Of a DNA stretch of 64,000 nt, positions 34,200 to 41,356 are shown one piece after another. The stretch lies in the NCBI RefSeq assembly GCF_014873955.1, contig NZ_JADBED010000001.1:2818825-2882824 (forward strand), written 5' to 3'. The position numbers were made by a program, and so were the translations under genes. Each line of letters starts with the position of its first letter. Position 1 is the stretch's first letter. The stretch comes from Nesterenkonia lutea. Its GTDB lineage: Bacteria > Actinomycetota > Actinomycetes > Actinomycetales > Micrococcaceae. The notes under the pieces are model-generated. The model saw only the letters and a list, made by a program, of their open reading frames with translations, did not search any database and was not told the DNA's origin.

Positions 34200-35468
34200 T
34201 CACGCAGCCCGTTCAGGTTCTCCTGCGGCGTGTGAGTCAAGGAGCTGCCACGGATAGGAAAGCGTGCCGAGCAGCTCATAGCCGCCGACCCACTGTTCCT
34301 TGCGCGGAAGCGGGTTGTGCGAGGAGATGGTTCTGGCGTTGCGCCAGTGCCGGTCCAGCAGCTTGCTCACCGACGTGCTGGATGCTCCCGTGGCATCGAA
34401 GATTGACGTGGTGGCTTCCAGGACCAGTGGAATGGCCACCACCTGAGCCTGGTAGACCGAGAGGTTCGCTCGATCAGCGGCAGCTTCGGCAGCTTCGGCA
34501 CCTTCGGCACCGTGCCGTGCCTGCCAAGCGCGCTCCAGGTCTGCCGCTGCGTCCAGCACGGAGGCCTGCACTGCCTTCACCTTCGCGGAGGCGCGACCGA
34601 TGACGGCCTGGTTCAGCGGGTCAGACGCGGGGGTGACCCCGGCGGGCGCCCCCAGGGGTCGGCGGGTGCTGGACTGGATGTGGGTCACGATGTCATCCAC
34701 CGCGCGGCGGCCGATCCCGGCAAGCACCGCGAGCAGGTGCAGCTGGTAGAAGCCGATCATGTGCGTGATGGGACGCTGGTCTGCCGCGTGGACCGTCAGA
34801 TGTGCCTCCTCGACCGGCACCTGGTCGAAGGTGGTGGTCCCGGTGCCGGTGAGTCGCTGCCCAAAACCATCCCAGTCGTCGATGCGCACCAGCCCGGGGG
34901 CATCGGTCCTGACCGGGAAGCTCGCGAACTCTTCCCCGTAGCGGGTGGTGACGTTGACCCAGTCCGCGAACAGGGTGCCGGTGCTGTAGTACTTCTTGCC
35001 GTCGAGTCGCAGCGTCCCATCGGCGTGACGGCTCAGAGTGGTGGTCTGCTTCTCCCAGCTTTCAATGCCCTGTTCGCTCTGGGCGTTGCCGATGATCGCG
35101 CGATGCTCCACGGCCTGATTCGACCAGAAGGCCCTCTCCGCGGAATCGCCGCTGCTCAGGTGGGCTTCCAGGAACGCGAAGTGGCCGCGCCACAGGTGCG
35201 CCACGTGCGGGTCAGACTGGGCGAGGTCGATGAGCAGCCGGAACAGGGTCTGCGCCGGGACGCCTTCTCCTCCGAGATGGCGAGGGACTCGCAGGGCGCC
35301 GAAGCCGGCGTGCCGCAGCCACTCGACCTGTTCGAACGGAAGGATCCGTCCTTGTTCACGCTCGAGGGCGCCCTGCGCGATCCGGTGGAAGACCTCGGCG
35401 TAGCGTTCATGGAGTTCCGGGTAGCCCGGGGCGGCGTCGGTGTGCAGGTCTGGGTGATGAAGTGTCAT
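34200..35468 (-). CDS. Acyl-CoA-dehydrogenase-fold flavin monooxygenase (SfnC/DszC type)
   Basis: 422 aa from ATG at 35466-35468 (MTLHHPDLHTD), with GAGGAT just upstream. It has the acyl-CoA dehydrogenase fold (RLDGKKYYSTGTLFADW near 155, RHWRNARTISSHNPLPRKE near 375-393) but lacks the catalytic-glutamate context of true dehydrogenases. That RN.RT.s.HNP..yK segment is typical of SfnC/DszC-like monooxygenases acting on sulfur compounds with reduced flavin from a partner reductase. It follows the flavin monooxygenase gene after 41 bp and is probably under the same SAM riboswitch. An Ala/Glu-rich 9-base repeat tract lies near residue 325. Confidence 0.8.
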   Translation of the reverse strand: MTLHHPDLHTDAAPGYPELHERYAEVFHRIAQGALEREQGRILPFEQVEWLRHAGFGALRVPRHLGGEGVPAQTLFRLLIDLAQSDPHVAHLWRGHFAFLEAHLSSGDSAERAFWSNQAVEHRAIIGNAQSEQGIESWEKQTTTLSRHADGTLRLDGKKYYSTGTLFADWVNVTTRYGEEFASFPVRTDAPGLVRIDDWDGFGQRLTGTGTTTFDQVPVEEAHLTVHAADQRPITHMIGFYQLHLLAVLAGIGRRAVDDIVTHIQSSTRRPLGAPAGVTPASDPLNQAVIGRASAKVKAVQASVLDAAADLERAWQARHGAEGAEAAEAAADRANLSVYQAQVVAIPLVLEATTSIFDATGASSTSVSKLLDRHWRNARTISSHNPLPRKEQWVGGYELLGTLSYPWQLLDSHAAGEPERAA

Positions 35469-35509
35469 GGTGATCCTCAAGTGAAGGGTTCGGGGCCGGC
35501 GGGGATCGC

Positions 35510-36934
35510 TCAGGCTGGGGTCAGGCGCGCGCCGAAGGGTGCGGCCGGGAGCTTCAGGTTGGAGGGATCCAGGTAGCGGCTCGAGGGGTGTGTGCTGTGG
35601 GGGCCGGGTCCTGCGCCGAGCAGGCGCTCGCGGAGGGTCTGGCCGGGCGTGTATTCGGTCCGGGCGAGGCCTCGTCGCTGGAGCACCGGGACGACCAGTT
35701 CCACGAAGTCCCTGATGGTGCCGAAGCTGATCTGATTGCCGATGTTGAAGCCATCAAGACCAGACTCGTGAGCCCAGTGAGTCAGCGCATCCGCAGCCTG
35801 AGCCCCGGTGCCCACCACGCGGAGACCGTTTCTGGCTCGTCCACCGGCCCCGGCTGAACCGCGAAGGTCCTTGACCCGCTGGCCCTCGCGCCACCCGCGG
35901 ATGAGGATCTCGTGACCGGGGTCTCGGCGACGGATGATGTCAGCGACGAGCTCCTCGTGCGGATACCTTTCCAGGCCCGGGATGCGCCCGTTCTTCTGCA
36001 GGGCGGCCCAGTCGCTGCGGCAACGGTCGATCTCCGCGGCCTTCGCGTGGGCCTGTTCCTCGGTGGGTGCCACGATGACCTGGGCCGCGGCCAGGAAGCG
36101 CAACTGATCCGGATCTCGTCCTGAAGCGGCGGCGTGCGACTTGATGGTCTCCACATTGGCCCGGATCGCCTCCGGTGAGTTCCCACCCAGGAACACCACC
36201 TCGGCATGTCTGCCGGCGAATGCCATCCCGGTCAGGGAGCTCCCCGCCTGGAAGATCACCGGCAGGCGCTGCGGGGACGGTGCCACCAGATGTGGCCCAC
36301 GCACCGAGAAGTGACGGCCCTTGTGGTCGATGTAGCGCACCTTGTCCGGGTCTGCCCAGGTGCGAGTCTGGGTGTCACCCAGGACCGCGTCGGAGTCCCA
36401 GGATCCCAGGAGCAGCTTGTAGACCACGTCGAGGAATTCGTCCGCGATCTCATAGCGCGTGTCGTGCTGGACCTGGTCCGGGAGTCCGAAGTTCTGCGCC
36501 GCGTTCTTCAGGTACGAGGTCACCACATTCCAGGCGATCCGCCCTTCGGAGAGCGCGTCCAGGGTCGCGAGGCGACGAGCGAAGGCGAACGGCGGCTCGT
36601 AGGTGGTGGAGAAGGTGGCGGCGAGCCCCAGGTGATCGGTGGATTCTGCCAGTGCGCCGAGGAGGATCAGCGGGTCCAGAGCAGGTATCTGGTACCCCTG
36701 GCTCACCGGGCTGCGCAGCCCGTCCTCGGCGCTGTCGTAGGCGCCGACCACATCGGCGAGGAACAGCTGGTCGAATCGACCCTGCTCGAGAATGCCGCCC
36801 AGCTCCCGCCAGAAGGACAGACTGTCGACGCCGTGGCGCCGGTCCTCAGGGTGAGTCCACGTTCCGGGCGAGAGGTGCACCACCGAGCCCATCTCGAAGA
36901 GGCTCAGTATCAGCGGACGGTCATGACGAGTCAT
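35510..36934 (-). CDS. LLM-class FMN-dependent monooxygenase (NtaA/SnaA/DszA family)
   Basis: 474 aa, the length of the NtaA/DszA subfamily. Luciferase-like TIM barrel with FSTTYEPPFAFARRLATLD, GRIAWNVVTSYLKNAAQNFG and the substrate/flavin region PVIFQAGSS.TGM..AGRHAEVVF. Characterised relatives use FMNH2 and oxygen to cleave chelators (NTA), alkanesulfonates or dibenzothiophene sulfone. An S-box SAM riboswitch directly precedes the gene, so a role in releasing sulfur when methionine/SAM is scarce is strongly suggested. No flavin reductase gene is in the window. Start ATG at 36932-36934, with AGGCAGGAA upstream close to the riboswitch P1 stem. Confidence 0.9.
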   Translation of the reverse strand: MTRHDRPLILSLFEMGSVVHLSPGTWTHPEDRRHGVDSLSFWRELGGILEQGRFDQLFLADVVGAYDSAEDGLRSPVSQGYQIPALDPLILLGALAESTDHLGLAATFSTTYEPPFAFARRLATLDALSEGRIAWNVVTSYLKNAAQNFGLPDQVQHDTRYEIADEFLDVVYKLLLGSWDSDAVLGDTQTRTWADPDKVRYIDHKGRHFSVRGPHLVAPSPQRLPVIFQAGSSLTGMAFAGRHAEVVFLGGNSPEAIRANVETIKSHAAASGRDPDQLRFLAAAQVIVAPTEEQAHAKAAEIDRCRSDWAALQKNGRIPGLERYPHEELVADIIRRRDPGHEILIRGWREGQRVKDLRGSAGAGGRARNGLRVVGTGAQAADALTHWAHESGLDGFNIGNQISFGTIRDFVELVVPVLQRRGLARTEYTPGQTLRERLLGAGPGPHSTHPSSRYLDPSNLKLPAAPFGARLTPA

Positions 36935-36950
36935 ACATTCCTGCCTTTCT

Positions 36951-37046
36951 CCATCGGTCCTGGCGGGAGCACCGTATCGACGTGAATGTTCACGACTTGG
37001 GTTGCTGCGACGTCACTGAGCCAGATCTCTCAGTCGCTCTTGATGG
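36951..37046 (-). ncRNA. SAM-I (S-box) riboswitch upstream of the flavin monooxygenase operon
   Basis: Read on the minus strand, the leader contains the S-box core in the right order. P1 5' strand CCATC (37046-37042) is followed by AAGAG; P2 pairs GCGAC with GTCGC around a kink-turn-like TGA and a GAG...CUC loop hairpin. The J2/3 sequence GCAACC follows, then a P3 hairpin CGTGA-acat-TCACG, GGTGCT, a CC-rich P4 side, and GATGG closing P1 (36955-36951). This matches the SAM-I consensus (ATCAAGAG...GCAACC...GGTGCT). Only 16 bases separate P1 from the ATG and include the ribosome-binding site, so control is probably at translation initiation. SAM binding should switch the genes off. Confidence 0.85.
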
Positions 37047-37101
37047 TTGATACAGCTACGAGACTAAGCCCGCGGAGGCGCTTTGTCACATATTAAGAAT
37101 T

Positions 37102-37120
37102 AAATGTTCATATAACATTT
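37102..37120. promoter_or_regulatory. AT-rich promoter region with inverted repeat upstream of the SAM riboswitch
   Basis: AAATGTT and AACATTT are perfect 7-bp inverted repeats 5 bases apart. They sit in a short AT-rich stretch (37081-37130) that stands out in this GC-rich sequence. On the minus strand, TTATAT and TAATAT hexamers there could serve as promoter elements for the riboswitch leader. Which regulator would bind the repeat is unknown. Confidence 0.45.
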
Positions 37121-37138
37121 TTAGGGGCTTGGAGTGGC

Positions 37139-38164
37139 TCAGTCGCGAGGGAGAAGGTTCTCTCGCCCGCCGGAGACCCACGCGGGATCGAAGCTGCGAT
37201 CACCGTGGACCCGTCCCGCGAGAGCATCAAGCTCCCCCGAGATCTCACCGGTGAGCTCCAGCTGCGCGGCCCCGCGCTGCAGCTCGTCCCAGTGCGACGC
37301 AGACCGGGTCCCAGGAATGGGGGAGATCGCGACGCCGCGAGCCTGGGCCTGCTGGTAGAGCCAGGCGATGGCGAGGCCGGCGGTGGGCAGCTGGAGACGC
37401 TGCGCGTTCAGGCGCAGTTCACCGGCCAGCGCGTGGTTGTGCTCCAGGTTCTCCGGCCTGAACCAGGGAAAGGACCTGCGTGCGTCCTCCGCGGGCAGAG
37501 CCTGGGCGTCGAAGTGGTCGGTGAGGAGACCTCGGCCCACGGGTGAATAGGGGACGAACCCGATGCCGAGCTCCGCGCAGGCCGGCAGGACATATTCCTC
37601 GACGTCGCGGGCGAAGAGGCTCCATTCGCTCTGCACGGCGGTGAGGGGGTGCACTGCATGTGCCCTCCGGATCTCCTCAGCCGTGGCCTCGGAGAGTCCG
37701 ATCCGCCTCACCTTGCCAGCGGTGACCAGGTCGCTCAGCGCGCCCACACTCTCCTCGATCGGAGTCTGCGGGTCGACTCGGTGCAGGTAGTACAGATCAA
37801 CGTAGTCGGTGCCCAGACGCGCGAGGCTCAGGTCGATCTGTTCTCTGATGTAGGCGGCATCTCCCCGCGCCCGGCGTCTGCCGACCCCTGCGCCCTTCTC
37901 GATGCCGACCTTCGTGGCGAGGACGAACTGCTCCCGGCGGTTCCGCAGGAACTCACCGACCAGACGCTCACTCTCGCCATCGCCATAGATGTTGGCCGTG
38001 TCGAGGAATGTGATGCCGCGATCGGCCACATGCTCCAATATCTCCTGAGCCCCCGCGTCGGTGACGGATCCGTAGGCTCCGGCGAGGGACATTGCACCGT
38101 AGCCCAGTGACGAGACCTCCAATGCATGGCGGCCGTCTCCCAGGGTGATGGAACGTAGCGTCAT
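37139..38164 (-). CDS. Aldo/keto reductase
   Basis: 341 aa. The catalytic tetrad of the family is visible: Asp and Tyr in FLDTANIYGDGES (~53-65), Lys in LATKVG (~84) and His in YYLHRVD (~129). The C-terminal half has the NADPH-binding IPGTRSASHWDE motif. It reduces carbonyls with NADPH; the substrate is unknown. It lies downstream of metI on the same strand, separated by 91 bp with CTGTTC repeats. That position, between a methionine importer and SAM-controlled monooxygenases, hints at use on a sulfur-compound breakdown product. Confidence 0.88.
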   Translation of the reverse strand: MTLRSITLGDGRHALEVSSLGYGAMSLAGAYGSVTDAGAQEILEHVADRGITFLDTANIYGDGESERLVGEFLRNRREQFVLATKVGIEKGAGVGRRRARGDAAYIREQIDLSLARLGTDYVDLYYLHRVDPQTPIEESVGALSDLVTAGKVRRIGLSEATAEEIRRAHAVHPLTAVQSEWSLFARDVEEYVLPACAELGIGFVPYSPVGRGLLTDHFDAQALPAEDARRSFPWFRPENLEHNHALAGELRLNAQRLQLPTAGLAIAWLYQQAQARGVAISPIPGTRSASHWDELQRGAAQLELTGEISGELDALAGRVHGDRSFDPAWVSGGRENLLPRD

Positions 38165-38179
38165 CGATGAATCCTTCTG

Positions 38180-38216
38180 CTGTTCGGGGCTGCTGTTCGG
38201 GCTGTTCGAGCTGTTC
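38180..38216. repeat. Short CTGTTC repeats in the leader of the aldo/keto reductase gene
   Basis: CTGTTC occurs four times at 38180, 38193, 38202 and 38211 (spacings 13, 9 and 9). On the minus strand these are GAACAG units just before the AAGGATT ribosome-binding site of the reductase. The gap between metI and the reductase (38165-38255) holds nothing else recognisable. Confidence 0.55.
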
Positions 38217-38255
38217 TGCGGGGCCGCACCTCGGGGCAGGAGCCCTCGGCGCCGT

Positions 38256-38933
38256 TCATCGACGCATGACCTTGCGTGCCGCCCAGTTGCCCACCAGCTG
38301 GAGCGACTGGACGAAGACGATCACCACGATGACCGCCAGCCAGGTGACCTCCGGGCGGAACCTGTTGTAGCCCTCGACGATGGCGAAGTTGCCGATGCCG
38401 CCGCCGCCGATGATCCCTGCCAGAGCCGACATGTCGGTGAGCGCGATGATCACAAAGGTATACCCCAGGATCAGCGGGCCCAGCGCCTCCGGCAGCAGCA
38501 CGGTGAGGATGATGCGCCGCCGGGAGGCGCCCATGGCGCGGGCGGCCTCGATCACGCCGGGATCGATGGAGACCAGGTTCTGCTCCACGATCCGCGCGAT
38601 CGCGAAGGTGGAGGCCCAGATCATGACGAAGATCACCGCGTCATTTCCGATCCCGGAGCCGATCACGAAGATGGTGACCGGCTGCAGCGCCGCGATAAGA
38701 ATGACGAACGGCACCGGACGGATCAGGTTCACGATGAAGTTCATCGCCATCCAGGCAGGCTTGTTCGAGAGGAGTCCGCCCTCTCGCGTGGTGTACAGCG
38801 TGAGTCCGATGGCGAGTCCGATCAGCCCGCCGAGCAGGAACGCCCACGCCACCATATAGATGGTGTCGAAGATGGCCTCAACCAGCTCGGGCCCGTAATA
38901 GCTCCAGTCCAGAGCCTGGTATGTGTCGATCAC
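38256..38933 (-). CDS. metI: Methionine ABC transporter permease MetI
   Basis: 225 aa from GTG at 38931-38933, overlapping metN by 4 bp (GTGA). Five or six hydrophobic segments and the permease coupling motif EAARAMGASRRRIILTVLLPEA near 145-165 (EAA loop) are typical of MetI. NFIVNLIRPVPFVILIAA is also a conserved MetI stretch. The membrane channel of the MetNIQ importer. The aldo/keto reductase gene follows on the same strand. Confidence 0.93.
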   Translation of the reverse strand: MIDTYQALDWSYYGPELVEAIFDTIYMVAWAFLLGGLIGLAIGLTLYTTREGGLLSNKPAWMAMNFIVNLIRPVPFVILIAALQPVTIFVIGSGIGNDAVIFVMIWASTFAIARIVEQNLVSIDPGVIEAARAMGASRRRIILTVLLPEALGPLILGYTFVIIALTDMSALAGIIGGGGIGNFAIVEGYNRFRPEVTWLAVIVVIVFVQSLQLVGNWAARKVMRR

Positions 38934-39958
38934 GCGTCCACCTCCTGCACTTCCCCGGCGGCGTCGAGCGCCGCGACGAAGGCTCTCACTGCTTCGGGAT
39001 CACCTTCCACGGCCAGGGTCAGCAGTCCATAGGAGGCGTTCTTGGTGGTGCTCATGCCTCCATGAACGATCTCGAACGAGACTCCATGGGACGCGGCCTC
39101 TCCCAGCACCGCGCTGACCGCGCCTGCGTCATGCAGCGAGACCACGATGAGTCGTCCGGAGCTGTGGCGACGAATCCATTCCACCTCCTCGACCGAGGGA
39201 CGGTTCTTCAAGGCCGCACCGACGAAGCTGGCATCCTTCGTCTCGCGCGGACTGGAGAAGACGTCATAGACGAGCCCTGTCTCGACGATTCGCCCGTTGT
39301 CCATCACTGCGACTCGGTCAGCGATGGACCTGATGACCTCCATCTCATGGGTGATGGCCACGATCGTGATGCCCAGCTCTTCATTGGCTCGACGCAGAAG
39401 TCTCAGCACCTCGCCGGTGGTGTTGGGGTCCAGCGCCGAGGTGGACTCGTCTGCCAGCAGAATGTCCGGCTTAGCGGCCAGGGCGCGGGCGATGCCCACC
39501 CGCTGCTTCTGACCGCCCGAGAGCTGCTCGGGGTGCTGATCTGCCTTCTCGCTCAGACCCACAAAGTCCAGCAGCTCCTCAACCCGAGCGTCCCGGTCGG
39601 ACTTCTTCCAACCGGCCACCTTCAACGGATACGCCACATTGCCGGCGACGTTTCTGGAGTGGAAGAGGTTGAACTGCTGGAAGACCATGCCGATGCGGGA
39701 TCTCACCTTGGCCAGCTGGCCTTCCCGCATCGCAGAGATCTCCTGGTCCAGCACGTGGATCGAACCGGCGGTGGGACGCTCGAGTCCGTTGATGAGCCGG
39801 ATCAGCGTGGATTTCCCGGCTCCGGAGAACCCGATGACGCCGTAGACCTCACCGCGGTCGACGCGCAGACTGACGTCGTCGACCGCGGTGACAGTCTTGT
39901 CTCCGGTTCCGAAGGTCCGCGAGACATTGCGGAATTCGATGAGCGGGCCGGAGCTCAC
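38930..39958 (-). CDS. metN: Methionine ABC transporter ATP-binding protein MetN
   Basis: 342 aa from GTG at 39956-39958, overlapping the metQ stop as GTGA. Walker A GFSGAGKSTLIRLING, signature LSGGQKQRVGIARAL, Walker B ILLADESTSALD and switch His in ITHEM are intact. The C-terminal ~85 residues form the NIL domain (IVVSLHDAGAV..., VHGGMSTTKNASYG) through which methionine inhibits transport. Energises uptake of methionine and related compounds. Confidence 0.95.
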   Translation of the reverse strand: MSSGPLIEFRNVSRTFGTGDKTVTAVDDVSLRVDRGEVYGVIGFSGAGKSTLIRLINGLERPTAGSIHVLDQEISAMREGQLAKVRSRIGMVFQQFNLFHSRNVAGNVAYPLKVAGWKKSDRDARVEELLDFVGLSEKADQHPEQLSGGQKQRVGIARALAAKPDILLADESTSALDPNTTGEVLRLLRRANEELGITIVAITHEMEVIRSIADRVAVMDNGRIVETGLVYDVFSSPRETKDASFVGAALKNRPSVEEVEWIRRHSSGRLIVVSLHDAGAVSAVLGEAASHGVSFEIVHGGMSTTKNASYGLLTLAVEGDPEAVRAFVAALDAAGEVQEVDA

Positions 39959-40959
39959 GCGTCGTCGTCCTCCTCGTCGGGCTCGTCTGACTCTTCGTCC
40001 GTGCCGGACCCGCCATCTGCACTCTGCAGCGAGTCCTCATAATCGACCAATGACTCCTGGAGCTGCTCGGGAGTGACCTCGGAGGCTGGGACGGAGGTCC
40101 CGGCCGAGAGCTCAGCCTCGATCTCCAGCACCCGCTCATCGTGATAGACCGCCGCGATCTCGCGAAGCGCCTCATTGTCGCTGTCCTCGGCGCGGGTGAC
40201 GAAGGCGTTGATGTACGGGAACGCCGCGGCCTCGGTGGGGTCGTCGGCGAAGATGCCGTCTCCGTCGGGGTCCAGCTCGGCATCCTGGGCGAAGTTGTTG
40301 TTGATGACCGAGCCCTCCACCGACTCCAGCGCGTTCACCGTCTGCTGGGCGGCCACGGGCTGCACCTGGACGGTGGAGGCTTCCTCGTCGATGTGGCGCG
40401 GCTCCGGCTGGCGGTTCTCCTCGGAGAGTTCGACCAGTCCGGCGGCCACCAGCACGTTGATGGCGCGTCCCTGATTGACGGCGTCATTGGGGATCGCGAT
40501 GGTGTCCCCGGCCGCGAACTCGCTGACGTCCTCGTATTCATTGGAGTAGAGGGTCAGCGGCACGGCAGCGGTGGAGCCGATGGGCTGCAGGTCCTCACCC
40601 GAGCTGACGTTGTAGTCCGCCAGGTACGCGATGTGCTGGAACCAGTTCGCGTCGATGTCTCCGCTGGTCAGTGCGGGGTTGGGCTGGGTGTACTCGGTGA
40701 ACTCGACGAGCTCGATCTCATAGCCGAGCTCCTCCTCCGCGATGCGCTCGACCTCGCGGTGACTCTCGTTGGCTCCGACGACGCCGATGCTGAACTCCTG
40801 CTGGTCCGCCGGGGCGGCCTCAGCCTCGTCGCCGCCGCGATCGAAGACGCTGCAGCTGCTCAGCGCCAGTGCCAGGGTGGCGCTGACGGCGATGGCGCTC
40901 AGGCCGCGGTGCCGGGGGTTCACGGTGGGCTGCGCAGGGGTCTGCTGATGGTTGCTCAT
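39955..40959 (-). CDS. metQ: Methionine-binding lipoprotein MetQ (NlpA family)
   Basis: 334 aa. Signal peptide with lipobox ALSSC (Cys ~36). The mature protein carries family segments IGVVGANESHREVERIA, DANWFQHIAYL and AIPNDAVNQGRAINVL. It captures methionine outside the membrane and hands it to MetI/MetN. The C-terminus is an Asp/Glu-rich tail of ~20 residues, unusual for the family but like other secreted proteins here. First gene of the metQNI(-reductase) operon. No S-box could be found in its leader, unlike the neighbouring monooxygenase operon. Confidence 0.92.
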   Translation of the reverse strand: MSNHQQTPAQPTVNPRHRGLSAIAVSATLALALSSCSVFDRGGDEAEAAPADQQEFSIGVVGANESHREVERIAEEELGYEIELVEFTEYTQPNPALTSGDIDANWFQHIAYLADYNVSSGEDLQPIGSTAAVPLTLYSNEYEDVSEFAAGDTIAIPNDAVNQGRAINVLVAAGLVELSEENRQPEPRHIDEEASTVQVQPVAAQQTVNALESVEGSVINNNFAQDAELDPDGDGIFADDPTEAAAFPYINAFVTRAEDSDNEALREIAAVYHDERVLEIEAELSAGTSVPASEVTPEQLQESLVDYEDSLQSADGGSGTDEESDEPDEEDDDA

Positions 40960-41065
40960 GGTGTGGTCCTTAGATGTCAGGAGGGCAGAAGGGTGCCCGA
41001 GAAGAGAGGTGGGCGCCCGCAGAACATGCCGCAGGCGGTGCTCGCCGGTCAGGCGCGAACGTGGA

Positions 41066-41083
41066 GTGCACAGATCTGTGCAC
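41066..41083. promoter_or_regulatory. Perfect 18-bp palindrome in the metQ upstream region
   Basis: GTGCACAGATCTGTGCAC reads the same on both strands. It lies 107 bp upstream of metQ in a 397-bp gap (40960-41356) that otherwise shows only short features, such as a GATATA/TATATC repeat at the helicase stop. A dimeric repressor site or a hairpin in the metQ leader are both possible. No match to a named regulator is claimed. Confidence 0.45.
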
Positions 41084-41356
41084 CGGTGAAGGTGGGTTCC
41101 TTTCGACGCTGCTCTTGCCTGTCCCAGTCAGCACCGTTGGTGAGCCATAAAGTTCAATCAACGGTGAGAACAAGCCGCTTCGTGATCCGGGACCACCCTT
41201 GAACATGGGGTTGGTGAGTGACCGTGAACGGATCGTCGGATCACCGCCTGTCAGCGGTTAACCAGGTCACTTCTCTTGAAGCATCACCGAGTCTAACCCA
41301 CGCGCCGGGTGCACAGTGAACCGGTTCATAAATCGTCACCAGGGATATATGTTCAG

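Noticed and set aside
40960..41356. SAM riboswitch before metQ
   Set aside because: Sequences such as GGCAAGAG and GGTGC occur, but the GCAACC junction and a closing P1 stem could not be assembled. Only the leader at 36951-37046 meets the S-box pattern.
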